A DNA stretch of 64,000 bases from Mesorhizobium sp. 113-3-3 (GCF_016756495.1 NZ_AP023243.1:434001-498000), one strand, 5' to 3'; counted from the stretch's first letter, positions 7,300 through 16,652 are shown. Numbers and translations are program-made. Notes: generated from the letters alone by a model not told the origin.

Positions 7300-9474
7300 T
7301 TGACATTTCATCAGGGGTCTAACTCGATCGGCGGCGGCAAGGTCTGGTGCCGGGGATTGCTCGCCACGACGTGTCTCGCGGCACTGCTCGGTGCTCATCA
7401 GGCGCTCGCGCAGCAAGCGCCCACCCAGACGCAAGACGGCACGCTCGAGCCGATCACGGTCACCGGCAAGGGTGGCCGGGTCAACTCCCGGGATGACGAC
7501 AAGACAGTGGCCGCCAAACGCAGTTCCGGCGCGACCAAGACGGATAGGCCGCTGATCGAAACGCCGCGCTCCGTCTCGGTGGTGACGCGCAAGGAAATCG
7601 AGGAGCGCGGCGCGCAGGACATCATCGAGGCGGTGCGCTATTCGGCGGGCGTCAGCACCGGCGCATATGGCTTCGATCCGCGCTTCGACCAGATCTATAT
7701 CAGAGGTTACGACGCCACCACGCTCGGCGATTACAAGGACGGCCTGCGCCAGCCCTACATCAATTACGGCACCTTCCGCACCGACCCCTATTCGCTCGAA
7801 CGCGTCGAGGTCATCAAGGGACCGGTGTCGGTGCTTTACGGCGCGGGAACGCCGGCCGGCATCGTCAACAAGGTGCCCAAGCTGCCGACCGAGGACAGGA
7901 TCCGCGAAGTCCAGTTGCTCTATGGCACCAAGGACAGGGCGCAGGCGGCCTTCGATTTCGGCGGGCCGGTCACGGAAGGCAGCGACGAATTCCTCTACCG
8001 GATCGTCGGCCTGGCGCGAAACGGCGACACCAATTTCGACATCGCCGACGACCGCTATTTCCTGCAGCCATCGCTGACCTGGAACCCGGATGCCGCGACC
8101 TCCTTCACCATCTACGGGCTGGTGCAGGCCGACGAGACCGATACCAGTGTCGCCGCGATCACCGATCCGTCGGGAAAGGTTCATGCCCTGCGCTCAAGCG
8201 ACCCGGACTACGACTATCAGAAGATCCGGCAGCAGCAGGTCGGCTACAAATTCGAACACGATTTCGGCGACGGCATCACGTTCCGCCAGAACGGCCGGTA
8301 TTCCCATCTCGACCTGAGGTCGCGCTATCTTGCAGTCGCGAGTTGGACGGACACCGTCGCACATCGGTATGCGAATTCGATCCGCGACGAAATGAACGTA
8401 TTCCAGGCCGACAACCAGATCGAGGCGAAGTTCGACACCGGCGCGCTCGCCCATACGGTGCTTCTCGGCCTCGACTATACGAACCTGACTTCGTCCTTCG
8501 GCTATGGGATAGGTCCCGTCGATCCTGCCTATGATTTCGACATCGGCAATCCGACCTACGGTGTTTCCGGCCCGACGCCGGACTACAATTTCACGACATC
8601 CGACGCGGATCTGCGCCAGACCGGTCTTTACGCGCTGGATCAGATCGAGCTCGACAGATGGCGCTTCACGCTCGGCGGCCGGCAGACCTGGGTCGAGCAG
8701 ACGCGTCAATATGGTAACGGCAGTTCCGAAGGCTTGAACAAGAACGCTTTCAGCATGCAGGCTGGCGCCCTCTATCTTTTCGACAATGGCGTTGCGCCCT
8801 TCGCGAGCTATGCGACCTCGTTCGAGCCGGTCACGAACCAATCCGTGTCGGGCGGCATCCTTCAGCCGACGAAGGGGGAGCAGTTCGAGCTGGGGGTCAA
8901 ATACCAACCGCCGGGGACCGATATCCTGCTGTCGGCGATTGCCTTTCATCTCGTCGAGAAGAACAAGCCGGTCGTCGTCAACGCCAACTCGGGCACCTAC
9001 CGCGCTCTGGGCGAAGTCACCAGCGATGGCTTTGAGCTTGAGGCGCGTGCGGCCATCATGAACGGGCTGGATGTGATCGCGGCCTACAATTACAACCATG
9101 CCGAGATCACTGACGGCGCGGCCGTGGAGATCGGCAAGGTTCCGGCCGTGACGCCCGCGCATGTCGCAAGCCTCTGGGCCAACTACAGATTCGACGAGGG
9201 CAGTGCCGCTCCAGGCTTTTCGGTCGGAGCCGGCGTGCGGCTGCAGAGCGCCACCTATACCGACACGTCAAACACCTCCAAGAACGATGCCGCGGTCTAT
9301 CTCGACGCCTCGGCGTCCTATGATTTCGGCGCCGTCGACAAGAAATATGAAGGCGTTTCCGCCGCCTTCGCCGTCCGCAACATCGCCGATGAACGCGCTG
9401 TCGTGTGCAACAGCGGCTATTGCTATCTGGGTCAGGGCCGAAACATCACGGCTTCGCTGAAGCGCCGCTGGTAA
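7300..9474 (+). CDS. TonB-dependent ferric-siderophore outer-membrane receptor
   Basis: 724 residues from the TTG at 7300, which has AGCGAGG nine bases upstream and places the signal peptide (GLLATTCLAALLGAHQALA) correctly; an upstream GTG at 7252 would give 740. It has a TonB box region (EPITVTGK), a plug domain (TPRSVSVVTRKEIEERG; VEVIKGPVSVLYGAGTPAG) and a long beta-barrel ending in the typical aromatic-basic terminus (KRRW). It resembles the FhuA/FoxA siderophore receptor group rather than BtuB. No siderophore synthesis or ABC uptake genes lie nearby, so it is an orphan receptor. Confidence 0.9.
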   Translation: MTFHQGSNSIGGGKVWCRGLLATTCLAALLGAHQALAQQAPTQTQDGTLEPITVTGKGGRVNSRDDDKTVAAKRSSGATKTDRPLIETPRSVSVVTRKEIEERGAQDIIEAVRYSAGVSTGAYGFDPRFDQIYIRGYDATTLGDYKDGLRQPYINYGTFRTDPYSLERVEVIKGPVSVLYGAGTPAGIVNKVPKLPTEDRIREVQLLYGTKDRAQAAFDFGGPVTEGSDEFLYRIVGLARNGDTNFDIADDRYFLQPSLTWNPDAATSFTIYGLVQADETDTSVAAITDPSGKVHALRSSDPDYDYQKIRQQQVGYKFEHDFGDGITFRQNGRYSHLDLRSRYLAVASWTDTVAHRYANSIRDEMNVFQADNQIEAKFDTGALAHTVLLGLDYTNLTSSFGYGIGPVDPAYDFDIGNPTYGVSGPTPDYNFTTSDADLRQTGLYALDQIELDRWRFTLGGRQTWVEQTRQYGNGSSEGLNKNAFSMQAGALYLFDNGVAPFASYATSFEPVTNQSVSGGILQPTKGEQFELGVKYQPPGTDILLSAIAFHLVEKNKPVVVNANSGTYRALGEVTSDGFELEARAAIMNGLDVIAAYNYNHAEITDGAAVEIGKVPAVTPAHVASLWANYRFDEGSAAPGFSVGAGVRLQSATYTDTSNTSKNDAAVYLDASASYDFGAVDKKYEGVSAAFAVRNIADERAVVCNSGYCYLGQGRNITASLKRRW

Positions 9475-9484
9475 AATAGAAAAC

Positions 9485-9510
9485 GCCGCGCGTCCTTGCG
9501 GATGCGCGGC
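9485..9510 (+). terminator. Hairpin after siderophore receptor
   Basis: GCCGCGC (9485-9491) pairs exactly with GCGCGGC (9504-9510); flanked on the left by AAAA and on the right by GCCTGATTT. The U-run is poor, so this may be a partial or bidirectional terminator between convergent genes. Confidence 0.5.
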
Positions 9511-9548
9511 GCCTGATTTCGCCGTTTCGAGACGGCCTGGCAGCCGAA

Positions 9549-10013
9549 TCAGGGGATGCGCAGCACCTGGCCCGGATAGATCTTGTCGGGGTGGGTCAGC
9601 ATCGGCTTGTTGGCCTCGAAGATGGTCGTATTCTTGGCGCCCTGGCCCTTGCCGTAGCTTTTCTCGGCGATCTTCCAGAGATTGTCGCCCTTCTGCACGG
9701 TGTAGAAGGTCGGTTCCTTGGCCGGGGCGGCCGCCTTGCCGGCGTCCGGCGCGACCTGCAATTCGTCGGCCTGCACCTTGGAGACGCCGAGCGTGTTGCC
9801 AACGGCGATAACCGCCTTTTCGAAGATCGACTGGTCCTTGACCACGCCCTTCAGCACCGCCGTGTCACCCTGGACGACGACTTGCACGCCATCGGTGCCG
9901 AGCTTGTGTGAATCGAGCTCCTTCTTGAGCGTGTCGGCCGTGGGTGCGGCTTCCTCGTCGCCGCCGATGCCGAGCTTCTTGCCGACGCTCTTGACGAAAT
10001 CGAACATGCCCAT
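9549..10013 (-). CDS. kbp: BON and LysM domain protein (Kbp/YgaU-like)
   Basis: 154 residues starting MGMFDFVKSVGKKLGIG; the ATG at 10013 follows GGGAG by seven bases, and an upstream in-frame start at 10037 is less likely. A BON domain (about 45-95) is followed by a LysM domain (FYTVQKGDNLWKIAEKSYG to YPGQVLRIP, about 102-154). This is the arrangement of E. coli Kbp, a soluble K+-binding protein, and the N-terminal MGxFxFVK block matches. No signal peptide is visible, which agrees with a cytoplasmic location. Confidence 0.88.
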   Translation of the reverse strand: MGMFDFVKSVGKKLGIGGDEEAAPTADTLKKELDSHKLGTDGVQVVVQGDTAVLKGVVKDQSIFEKAVIAVGNTLGVSKVQADELQVAPDAGKAAAPAKEPTFYTVQKGDNLWKIAEKSYGKGQGAKNTTIFEANKPMLTHPDKIYPGQVLRIP

Positions 10014-10102
10014 GTCTGGTCTCCCTTGCTGTGGCAATGGCGAAACCTTGCATCTAGGGCGTCAAATGAAAAGCCGTTTTATGCACGCGCCGGGTGCAAT
10101 GC

Positions 10103-10540
10103 TTAATCGTTCTCCACCCGGCCGCGCAGCTTCTTGATGGTGCCGCGTCCGGCCTTGCTCTTCAGCCGCCGCTCGACAGCGCCTTTCGAAGGCCGCGTCT
10201 TTTTGCGCGGCGGCGGCGGCGGTTCGGCGGCCTTGGCGACCAGCGCCGTGAGCCTTGCCCGGGCATCGGCCCGGTTCTGCTCCTGGGTGCGGAAGCGCCC
10301 GGCCTCGATGACGATGACGCCGTCCTTGGTGGCGCGCTGGCCGGCAAGCTTGATGGTGCGCGCACGCACGCGTTCCGACAGGCCGGCCGCGTTGGCCGCG
10401 TCGAAGCGCAGTTGCACGGCGGTCGCCACCTTGTTGACGTTCTGGCCGCCAGGACCGGACGAGCGGATGAAATCCTCGTGCAGGTCGCCCGGATGGATCA
10501 CGGCTTCGTCCGCGATGATGATGTTGTCGTCGATCGGCAT
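10103..10540 (-). CDS. arfB: Alternative ribosome-rescue factor ArfB (YaeJ-type peptidyl-tRNA hydrolase)
   Basis: 145 residues. It carries the release-factor GGQ motif (SSGPGGQNVNK, residues 28-38) but not codon-recognition domains, and ends in a Lys/Arg-rich tail (from about 110) that enters the mRNA channel. The role is hydrolysis of peptidyl-tRNA on ribosomes stalled without a stop codon. I chose the ATG at 10540 because the longer frame (10600) would start inside the pckA terminator. The ribosome-binding site is weak. Confidence 0.9.
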   Translation of the reverse strand: MPIDDNIIIADEAVIHPGDLHEDFIRSSGPGGQNVNKVATAVQLRFDAANAAGLSERVRARTIKLAGQRATKDGVIVIEAGRFRTQEQNRADARARLTALVAKAAEPPPPPRKKTRPSKGAVERRLKSKAGRGTIKKLRGRVEND

Positions 10541-10573
10541 GCCGCAGTCATGGCGCGGCGGCGGACAAAAGAA

Positions 10574-10597
10574 AAGGCCCGATCGAAACCGGGCCTT
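10574..10597 (-). terminator. Rho-independent terminator of pckA
   Basis: AAGGCCCG (10574-10581) pairs with CGGGCCTT (10590-10597); on the minus strand the stem is followed by TTCTTTTGTCC. It lies 25 bases after the pckA stop. Confidence 0.88.
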
Positions 10598-10621
10598 CAA
10601 TGGTGCTGAGCGACGTGACGA

Positions 10622-12232
10622 CTATTCCGCCGCTTCCTGCATGCGGGGCGCCGCACCCATGACGGTAGCATCGACATGCGGCTCGAATTTCTCGAAATTG
10701 ACGGCGAACATGCCGACCAGTCCTGCCGCTTGCCGGTCATACGCAGGCTTGTCGGCCCAGGTCGAGCGCGGATCGAGAATGGCGCTGTCGACGCCAGGCA
10801 CCGCCACCGGCACCTCGAAGCCGAAATTGGCATCGGTGCGGAATTCGCCTGTTTTCAGCGACCCGTCGAGGGCGGCGGCAAGCAAAGCGCGTGTCGCCTT
10901 GATCGGCATGCGCTTGCCGGTGCCGTAGGCGCCGCCGGTCCAGCCGGTGTTGACCAGCCAGCAATCGGCCCCATGGCTGGCGATGAGCTCGCGCAGCAGA
11001 TTGCCGTATTCCGACGGGTGGCGCGGCATGAACGGGGCGCCGAAGCAGGTCGAAAACGTCGCTTCGGGTTCGGTGACGCCCCTTTCGGTTCCGGCCACCT
11101 TGGCCGTGTAGCCGGAGAGGAAATGATACATTGCCTGCGCCGGGGTCAGCCGCGCGATCGGCGGCATCACGCCGAAGGCGTCGGCGGTCAGCATGATGAT
11201 GTTCTTGGGATGACTGGCTCGCCCGGTCTTCGAGGCATTGGGGATGAAGTCGAGCGGGTAGGCGCAGCGTGTGTTTTCGGTGAGGCGGCCATCGTTGAAG
11301 TCCGGCACGCCATCGGCGTCGAGCACGACATTTTCCAGCACCGTGCCGAAGCGCCGCGTGGTGGCGAAGATCTCCGGCTCGGCTTCGGCCGACAGCTTGA
11401 TCGTCTTGGCGTAGCAGCCGCCTTCGAAATTGAAGATGCCGTGCGGGCCCCAGCCGTGCTCGTCGTCGCCGATCAGCGTGCGCGACGGATCCGCCGACAG
11501 CGTCGTCTTGCCGGTTCCCGAAAGCCCGAAGAAGACGGCGGCGTCGCCGGCCGGTCCCTCATTGGCCGAGCAGTGCATCGGCATAACGCCCTTCTGCGGC
11601 AACAGATAATTGAGCATGGTGAACACCGACTTCTTCATCTCGCCGGCATAGGAGGTGCCGCCGATCAGCACGATCTTGCGGCTGAGGTCGACGGCGATCA
11701 CCGTTTCGGTGCGACTGCCGTGGCGGGCGGGGTCGGCGCGGAAGGACGGCAGGTCGATGATCGTCATGTCAGGGACGAACTGTTCGAGTTCGGCCTTGTC
11801 CGGGCGGATGAGAAGATTGCGGATGAACAGCGAGTGCCAGGCAAATTCGGTGATGACGCGCGTCGGCAGTTTCAGCTCGGCATCGGCCCCGCCGACGAGG
11901 TCCTGAACATAGAGATCCTTGTCCGCGGCGTGGGCGAGGAAATCGGCGAGCAGCGTCTCGAACTGGGCCGGCGAGATCGCCTTGTTGTTGTCCCACCAGA
12001 CATGCGCCTCGGTAGCGGCGTCGCGGACGACGAACTTGTCCTTGGGCGAACGGCCTGTGTGCTGTCCGGTCTCGGCGACCAGCGCGCCATGCGCGGTCAG
12101 CCGGGCCTCGCCGCGCCGGATCGCCTCCTCGTAAAGGGCGGCCGCGCCGAAATTGTAGCGCACCATACCGGTGGTTTTCAGGCCGATACGATCGATCGGG
12201 CAAGCAGGATTGCGTTTGCCGACTTCCGACAT
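10622..12232 (-). CDS. pckA: Phosphoenolpyruvate carboxykinase (ATP)
   Basis: 536 residues starting [17 protein letters not shown] precedes the ATG at 12232. It converts oxaloacetate and ATP to PEP and CO2, the first step of gluconeogenesis from dicarboxylates, which rhizobia need on C4 acids. Visible motifs: kinase-1a P-loop [11 protein letters not shown], the metal-binding region MHCSANEG, and RFGTVLEN. Length matches the family. It is monocistronic, divergent from chvI, with a terminator directly after it and palindromic AT-rich DNA upstream. Confidence 0.97.
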   Translation of the reverse strand: MSEVGKRNPACPIDRIGLKTTGMVRYNFGAAALYEEAIRRGEARLTAHGALVAETGQHTGRSPKDKFVVRDAATEAHVWWDNNKAISPAQFETLLADFLAHAADKDLYVQDLVGGADAELKLPTRVITEFAWHSLFIRNLLIRPDKAELEQFVPDMTIIDLPSFRADPARHGSRTETVIAVDLSRKIVLIGGTSYAGEMKKSVFTMLNYLLPQKGVMPMHCSANEGPAGDAAVFFGLSGTGKTTLSADPSRTLIGDDEHGWGPHGIFNFEGGCYAKTIKLSAEAEPEIFATTRRFGTVLENVVLDADGVPDFNDGRLTENTRCAYPLDFIPNASKTGRASHPKNIIMLTADAFGVMPPIARLTPAQAMYHFLSGYTAKVAGTERGVTEPEATFSTCFGAPFMPRHPSEYGNLLRELIASHGADCWLVNTGWTGGAYGTGKRMPIKATRALLAAALDGSLKTGEFRTDANFGFEVPVAVPGVDSAILDPRSTWADKPAYDRQAAGLVGMFAVNFEKFEPHVDATVMGAAPRMQEAAE

Positions 12233-12334
12233 TGGTGTCCCTTCTACGATTTGCCGCATCTTTGCCGGCGCATTTCCGGCACGCCCGCAGTGTGGGCTGA
12301 GATGGTCAAAACCAGAAAAGCCAAATGATATCAA

Positions 12335-12380
12335 ATCATTAATCGATTTAAATATTTTGAAAGTTGTTTAAATCGTTTAT
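12335..12380. promoter_or_regulatory. pckA upstream operator region with inverted repeats
   Basis: AT-rich DNA about 100-150 bases upstream of pckA. CGATTTAAA (12344-12352) and TTTAAATCG (12367-12375) form 9-bp arms, and a smaller ATTAATCGATTTAA centre resembles LacI-family operators with a central CG. In Sinorhizobium the LacI-type PckR controls pckA; whether this is its site is inference. Confidence 0.4.
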
Positions 12381-12557
12381 ATATGCGAAAAGTTTCACGG
12401 TTGCCCAAAGGATTGGCGCTGTTCGTTCGTCCAATCCATGTCGAGGTAGGATTGTGGCCTGCGGCACCCCGCGCGTGACAGCGGACAAGGCCTATGCCAC
12501 ATTTTGTACCTAATTTGTCCTGCAAAAGCCCCTTCTCTACGAAAGAAGGGACAGCTC

Positions 12558-13277
12558 ATGAGGGAGCCGCTTGAAATGGCAACAATCGCGCTTGTCGATG
12601 ACGACCGCAACATTCTGACGTCGGTGTCGATCGCCCTCGAATCCGAGGGGTATCGCGTCGAGACCTACACGGATGGTGCGTCCGCGCTGGAAGGCCTGGC
12701 GGCACGTCCGCCAAATCTTGCCATTCTCGACATCAAGATGCCGCGCATGGACGGCATGGAGCTCTTGCGCCGGATGCGCCAGAAGTCGGACCTGCCGGTG
12801 ATCTTCCTGACCTCCAAGGACGACGAGATCGATGAATTGTTCGGCCTCAAGATGGGCGCCGACGATTTCATCCGCAAACCGTTCTCGCAGCGCCTGCTGG
12901 TCGAGCGGGTGCGCGCCGTGCTGCGCCGTGCCAGTGCCCGCGAGGCTGCGGCAAAGGCGCCCAGCCAGCAGGCCCGCTCACTCGAGCGCGGCCAGCTCGT
13001 CATGGACCAGGAGCGCCACACCTGCACCTGGAAGGGCGAACCGGTGACGCTCACCGTCACCGAATTCCTGATCCTGCATTCGCTGGCGCAGCGTCCCGGT
13101 GTCGTAAAAAGCCGTGATGCGCTGATGGATTCGGCCTATGATGAGCAGGTCTATGTCGATGACCGCACGATCGACAGCCACATCAAGCGGCTGCGCAAGA
13201 AGTTCAAGGCTGTCGACGACGACTTCGAGATGATCGAAACCCTCTATGGCGTGGGATATCGGTTCCGAGAAGCGTGA
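12558..13277 (+). CDS. chvI: Response regulator ChvI
   Basis: 239 residues. A receiver domain with the acidic pocket ALVDDD and phospho-acceptor Asp58 ([13 protein letters not shown]), then an OmpR/PhoB winged helix ending [10 protein letters not shown]. The sequence is very close to rhizobial ChvI, the regulator for acid, envelope stress and symbiosis partnered with ChvG (ExoS) and the periplasmic ExoR. Start ATG 12558 has AAGAAGGGA upstream; the inner ATG at 12576 (MATIAL) is also possible. The sensor gene follows after 99 bases containing an inverted repeat. Confidence 0.96.
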   Translation: MREPLEMATIALVDDDRNILTSVSIALESEGYRVETYTDGASALEGLAARPPNLAILDIKMPRMDGMELLRRMRQKSDLPVIFLTSKDDEIDELFGLKMGADDFIRKPFSQRLLVERVRAVLRRASAREAAAKAPSQQARSLERGQLVMDQERHTCTWKGEPVTLTVTEFLILHSLAQRPGVVKSRDALMDSAYDEQVYVDDRTIDSHIKRLRKKFKAVDDDFEMIETLYGVGYRFREA

Positions 13278-13356
13278 ATAGGGAATAGGCAGTAGGGATT
13301 AGGCAGTAGAGAATCTCAGCCATTTCTCTATTCCCTACTGCCTAACGCCTACTCAC
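13276..13356. repeat. Inverted/tandem repeat in chvI-chvG spacer
   Basis: TAGGCAGTAGGGA (13286-13298) is repeated inverted as TCCCTACTGCCTA (13332-13344), and a variant direct copy TTAGGCAGTAGAGA lies between. The element begins on the chvI stop codon and fills most of the chvI-chvG gap. It could form a long hairpin in the message and set the regulator to sensor ratio. Confidence 0.75.
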
Positions 13357-13376
13357 TAAACAGGGCCTGCTATTCG

Positions 13377-15158
13377 ATGGCAGTGGAAGCACAGCGAACA
13401 AGACCGACGGGCGCCAGGCGGCCGTCGCGCATCATGCCGTCATTCGTCTCGAAGATCACGGTGCCAATGCGCCGCTTCCTCGGCCATCACATCTTTTCCA
13501 GCCTGACGCGGCGCATCCTGTTCCTCAACCTTGCCGGCCTGGCAGTGCTCGTCACCGGCATCCTCTACCTCAACACCTTCCGCGACGGGCTGATCGATGC
13601 CCGCGTCGAAAGCCTGATGACGCAGGGCGAGATCATCGCCGGCGCGATCGCGGCGTCGGCGACGGTCGAGACCGATTCGATCAGCATCGACCCGGAAAAG
13701 CTGCTCGAGCTGCAGGCCGGCGAAAGCCTGGGACCGGGCTCCGACCAGCTCGACAATCTGGACTTTCCGATCAATCCCGAACGTGTCGCGCCGGTGCTGC
13801 GGCGGCTGATCTCGCCGACCCGTACGCGAGCCCGCATCTATGACCGCGACGCCAATCTGCTGCTCGATTCGCGCCATCTCTATTCGCGCGGCCAGATCCT
13901 GCGCTATGACCTGCCGCCGGTCGAAGAGGAAGAGCCCGACCTTGTCGAGCGCGTGCAGAAGTTCATCTTCGACTTCTTCCGCAACACCGACCTGCCGGTC
14001 TATCATGAGCAACCGGGCGGCAACGGCGCTGCCTTCCCGGAAGTGGTGAAGGCGCTGACCGGCAGTCCGTCGACCATCGTGCGCGTCTCCGAACAGGGCG
14101 AGCAGATCGTTTCGGTGGCGGTGCCGATCCAGCGCTTCCGCGCCGTTCTCGGCGTCCTGATGCTGTCGACCGAAGGCGGCGACATCGACAAGATCGTCGC
14201 CGCCGAACGCAAGGCGATCCTGCGCGTCTTCGGCATCGCGGCACTGGTCACCGCCATCCTGTCCATGCTTTTGGCCTCGACCATCGCCAATCCGCTGCGC
14301 CGGCTGTCGGCGGCGGCGGTGCGGGTCCGGCGCGGCGTCAAGAGCCGCGAGGAGATCCCCGACTTTTCCGACCGGCAGGACGAGATCGGCAATTTGTCAG
14401 TCGCCGTGCGCGACATGACCAACGCGCTCTACGCGCGCATCGAGGCGATCGAAAGCTTCGCCGCCGACGTGTCGCATGAGTTGAAGAACCCGCTGACGTC
14501 GCTGCGCAGCGCGGTGGAAACGCTGCCGCTGGCCAAGAACGACAATTCGCGCAGCCGGCTGATGGACATCATCCAGCATGACGTCCGGCGTCTGGACCGC
14601 CTCATTACCGACATTTCCGATGCCTCCCGTCTCGACGCCGAACTCGCGCGCGAAGATGCGGGGACGGTGGACCTGAAGAAATTCATCACCGACCTCGTCG
14701 CCGTGTCGCGCGAGACCACGCGCAACAAGAAGGCCGTCGAGATCGAACTCAAGGTCGCCAAGCTGCCGCAGGGCGTCAAAGGCTATTTCGTCGCCGGTCA
14801 TGATCTGCGCATCGGCCAGGTCGTCACCAATTTGATCGAGAATGCGCGCTCCTTCGTTCCCGAGGACCATGGCCACATCAGCCTGTCGCTGGCGCGCGCC
14901 GGCAAGTTCAACATCCTGACCGTGGACGACAATGGTCCGGGCATCCGCGCCGACAACATCGACCGCATCTTCGAACGCTTCTACACCGACCGGCCGGCCG
15001 GCGAGGCGTTCGGCCAGAATTCGGGCCTTGGCCTGTCGATCTCCAGGCAGATCGTCGAGGCCCATGGCGGCACGCTGACCGCCGAGAACATCCCCGGCAC
15101 CAAGCCCGGCGAGATCAAGGGCGCGCGCTTCGTCGTGACGCTGCCGGCCGAAGCATGA
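13377..15158 (+). CDS. chvG: Sensor histidine kinase ChvG/ExoS
   Basis: 593 residues: cytoplasmic N-terminus, first membrane helix (about 45-65, ILFLNLAGLAVLVTGILYL), a large periplasmic domain (about 66-280), second helix (ALVTAILSMLLASTIA), HAMP, a dimerisation domain with phospho-His367 (DVSHELKNPLTSLRS), and an ATPase domain with N box (NLIENARSF), DNGPGIR and GLGLSI. It pairs with ChvI upstream. In rhizobia the periplasmic protein ExoR inhibits ChvG until acid-triggered proteolysis; exoR is not in this window. Confidence 0.96.
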   Translation: MAVEAQRTRPTGARRPSRIMPSFVSKITVPMRRFLGHHIFSSLTRRILFLNLAGLAVLVTGILYLNTFRDGLIDARVESLMTQGEIIAGAIAASATVETDSISIDPEKLLELQAGESLGPGSDQLDNLDFPINPERVAPVLRRLISPTRTRARIYDRDANLLLDSRHLYSRGQILRYDLPPVEEEEPDLVERVQKFIFDFFRNTDLPVYHEQPGGNGAAFPEVVKALTGSPSTIVRVSEQGEQIVSVAVPIQRFRAVLGVLMLSTEGGDIDKIVAAERKAILRVFGIAALVTAILSMLLASTIANPLRRLSAAAVRVRRGVKSREEIPDFSDRQDEIGNLSVAVRDMTNALYARIEAIESFAADVSHELKNPLTSLRSAVETLPLAKNDNSRSRLMDIIQHDVRRLDRLITDISDASRLDAELAREDAGTVDLKKFITDLVAVSRETTRNKKAVEIELKVAKLPQGVKGYFVAGHDLRIGQVVTNLIENARSFVPEDHGHISLSLARAGKFNILTVDDNGPGIRADNIDRIFERFYTDRPAGEAFGQNSGLGLSISRQIVEAHGGTLTAENIPGTKPGEIKGARFVVTLPAEA

Positions 15159-15614
15159 TTGCCGACCGTGCCGCCTGAAAACATCCATGCGACGGCGATC
15201 CTGATCGGCGAGCGCGGCATCATGGTCAGCGGCGCATCCGGTTCGGGCAAGACAACGCTGGCGCTGACGCTGATCGACCATTGCCGCCAGCTCGGATTGT
15301 TCTCGAGGCTGGTCGGCGACGATCAGCTCTTCGCCGAGGCGCATGCGGGGCGGCTGGTGTGCCGAGCGCCCGCCACCATCGCCGGCCTCGCCGAAGTGCC
15401 GGGACTTGGCCCACGGAAGCTGCCGTTCGAACCTGCCTGCGTCGTCGACCTGCATGTGCGCCTGCTGCCGGCTGGCGAAATCGCCCGCTTCCAGGAGGAC
15501 GCCAGCGAGGAGGTCGCCGGCTGCGCCGTGCCGCGGATCGATCTGGCCGAACGCAATGTCACGGCTGCCCTGCCCGCCGTGATGGCCCGGCTGTCCATCG
15601 TGCCTTTTCTATGA
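15159..15614 (+). CDS. hprK: Short HPr kinase/phosphorylase (C-terminal domain only)
   Basis: 151 residues, against about 310 in Firmicutes: only the catalytic domain is present, as is usual in alphaproteobacteria. The P-loop GASGSGKTTLAL is at about residues 26-37, and the DDQLFAE segment corresponds to the catalytic Asp region. It should phosphorylate the regulatory serine of HPr encoded 560 bases downstream. The start is TTG at 15159 directly after the chvG stop, or GTG at 15168; both are non-ATG, suggesting translational coupling and low expression. Confidence 0.93.
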   Translation: MPTVPPENIHATAILIGERGIMVSGASGSGKTTLALTLIDHCRQLGLFSRLVGDDQLFAEAHAGRLVCRAPATIAGLAEVPGLGPRKLPFEPACVVDLHVRLLPAGEIARFQEDASEEVAGCAVPRIDLAERNVTAALPAVMARLSIVPFL

Positions 15615-15778
15615 TCCGCCCGGGGTTTTTTGTTGCAATGCGTCAAAATGGCATGGGCCGGCGCAATTTTGGGCTTGTCAACGGGCCGCGCGTCGACAAG
15701 ATAGCGCTCCCGCCGCCTGGAATGGCTGGCGAGCATAAAATGCGCCTGTGAAGCGGCGATGACGGGAGCCACCAAAGA

Positions 15779-16180
15779 ATGATCGGACTCGTGCTTGTAA
15801 CGCACGGTCAACTGGCCACCGAATTCCGACATGCCGTCGAACATGTCGTCGGGCCACAAGACAATTTCGAAACCGTGGCGATCGGTGCCGACGACGATAT
15901 GGAACAGCGTCGCCGCGACATCGTCGACGCCGTCGCCCGTGTCGATACCGGAGCGGGCGTCATCGTGCTGACCGACATGTTCGGCGGCACGCCGTCGAAC
16001 CTCGCCATTTCGGTGATGGAATCCGGCCGCACCGAAGTCATCGCCGGCATGAACCTGCCGATGCTGATCAAGCTGTCCTCGATCCGCAAGGGCGACAACA
16101 TGGCGGCCGCGCTCGACGAGGCGCAGGCGGCCGGACGCAAATACATCAATGTCGCCAGCCAGCTTCTGAGCAGCAAATGA
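15779..16180 (+). CDS. manX: PTS system mannose-type EIIA component, regulatory
   Basis: 133 residues of the EIIA-Man fold. The phosphorylated residue is His9 (LVLVTHGQLA); the MFGGTPSNLA segment is the second family signature. No IIB, IIC or IID permease genes are present, so it is a regulatory rather than a transport PTS protein, acting at the end of EI-HPr-EIIA. GGGAG precedes the ATG. It overlaps ptsH by four bases (ATGA). The gene symbol varies between genomes. Confidence 0.93.
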   Translation: MIGLVLVTHGQLATEFRHAVEHVVGPQDNFETVAIGADDDMEQRRRDIVDAVARVDTGAGVIVLTDMFGGTPSNLAISVMESGRTEVIAGMNLPMLIKLSSIRKGDNMAAALDEAQAAGRKYINVASQLLSSK

Positions 16181-16473
16181 ACGCGCTATCCCCGGAAAAA
16201 GACCACATCGTCCGGGAGTTTCCGATCGTCAACCAGCGCGGCCTGCATGCACGCGCCTCGGCGAAATTCGTCCAGCTCGCCAGCGGCTTCGACGCCGCCG
16301 TCCATGTCGAGAAGGATGGCGTCAAGGTCGGCGGCACGTCGATCATGGGCCTGATGATGCTGGCCGCCAGCCCGGGCTACTCGATCCGCGTCACCGCCAG
16401 CGGGCCGGAGGCGCTTGAGGTCATGGACGCGCTGGAGCAGCTTGTGGCGTCGCGCTTCGGCGAGGAATGCTGA
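16177..16473 (+). CDS. ptsH: HPr phosphocarrier protein
   Basis: 98 residues. Phospho-His24 lies in NQRGLHARASAKF and the HprK target serine in KVGGTSIMGLMML. It takes phosphate from a PtsP-type EI encoded elsewhere and passes it to the EIIA encoded just upstream; phosphorylation by HprK modulates this. Start overlaps the stop of the EIIA gene. Slightly longer at the N-terminus than E. coli HPr (85). Confidence 0.95.
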   Translation: MNALSPEKDHIVREFPIVNQRGLHARASAKFVQLASGFDAAVHVEKDGVKVGGTSIMGLMMLAASPGYSIRVTASGPEALEVMDALEQLVASRFGEEC

Positions 16474-16513
16474 TCCCACGCACCGCCCAAGCATGCCTGC
16501 GGGACATGCAGGG

Positions 16514-16529
16514 ATAAAGATTTCTTTAT
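16514..16529. promoter_or_regulatory. SahR-like operator upstream of ahcY
   Basis: ATAAAGA (16514-16520), TT, TCTTTAT (16523-16529) is a perfect 7-2-7 palindrome flanked by GGG and ATCCC. It resembles the motif described for the SahR/SamR ArsR-type regulators of the S-adenosylhomocysteine cycle in proteobacteria. It lies 124 bases before ahcY. The match is from memory. Confidence 0.65.
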
Positions 16530-16652
16530 ATCCCATTGTCGTCTTGAGCATGATCTGCTAGTCAGGCCGGCAATTCGCGCCTTCGACGCGCCGACCGGCG
16601 CGGGCGTATCCGCACCAATTCGCAAGCACATCAAATCGCACGGAGCACTGCC

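Noticed and set aside
7300-9474. BtuB (B12 receptor), given the nearby cobalamin riboswitch
   Set aside because: The plug and signal region look like FhuA/FoxA siderophore receptors, and the riboswitch serves the gbcAB genes with alkB in between on the other strand.
15159-15614. HprK as a truncated pseudogene
   Set aside because: The kinase-only short form is normal in alphaproteobacteria, with intact P-loop and conserved gene order.
16474-16652. SAM or SAH riboswitch before ahcY
   Set aside because: None of the conserved riboswitch blocks could be found; the palindrome fits a protein operator better.
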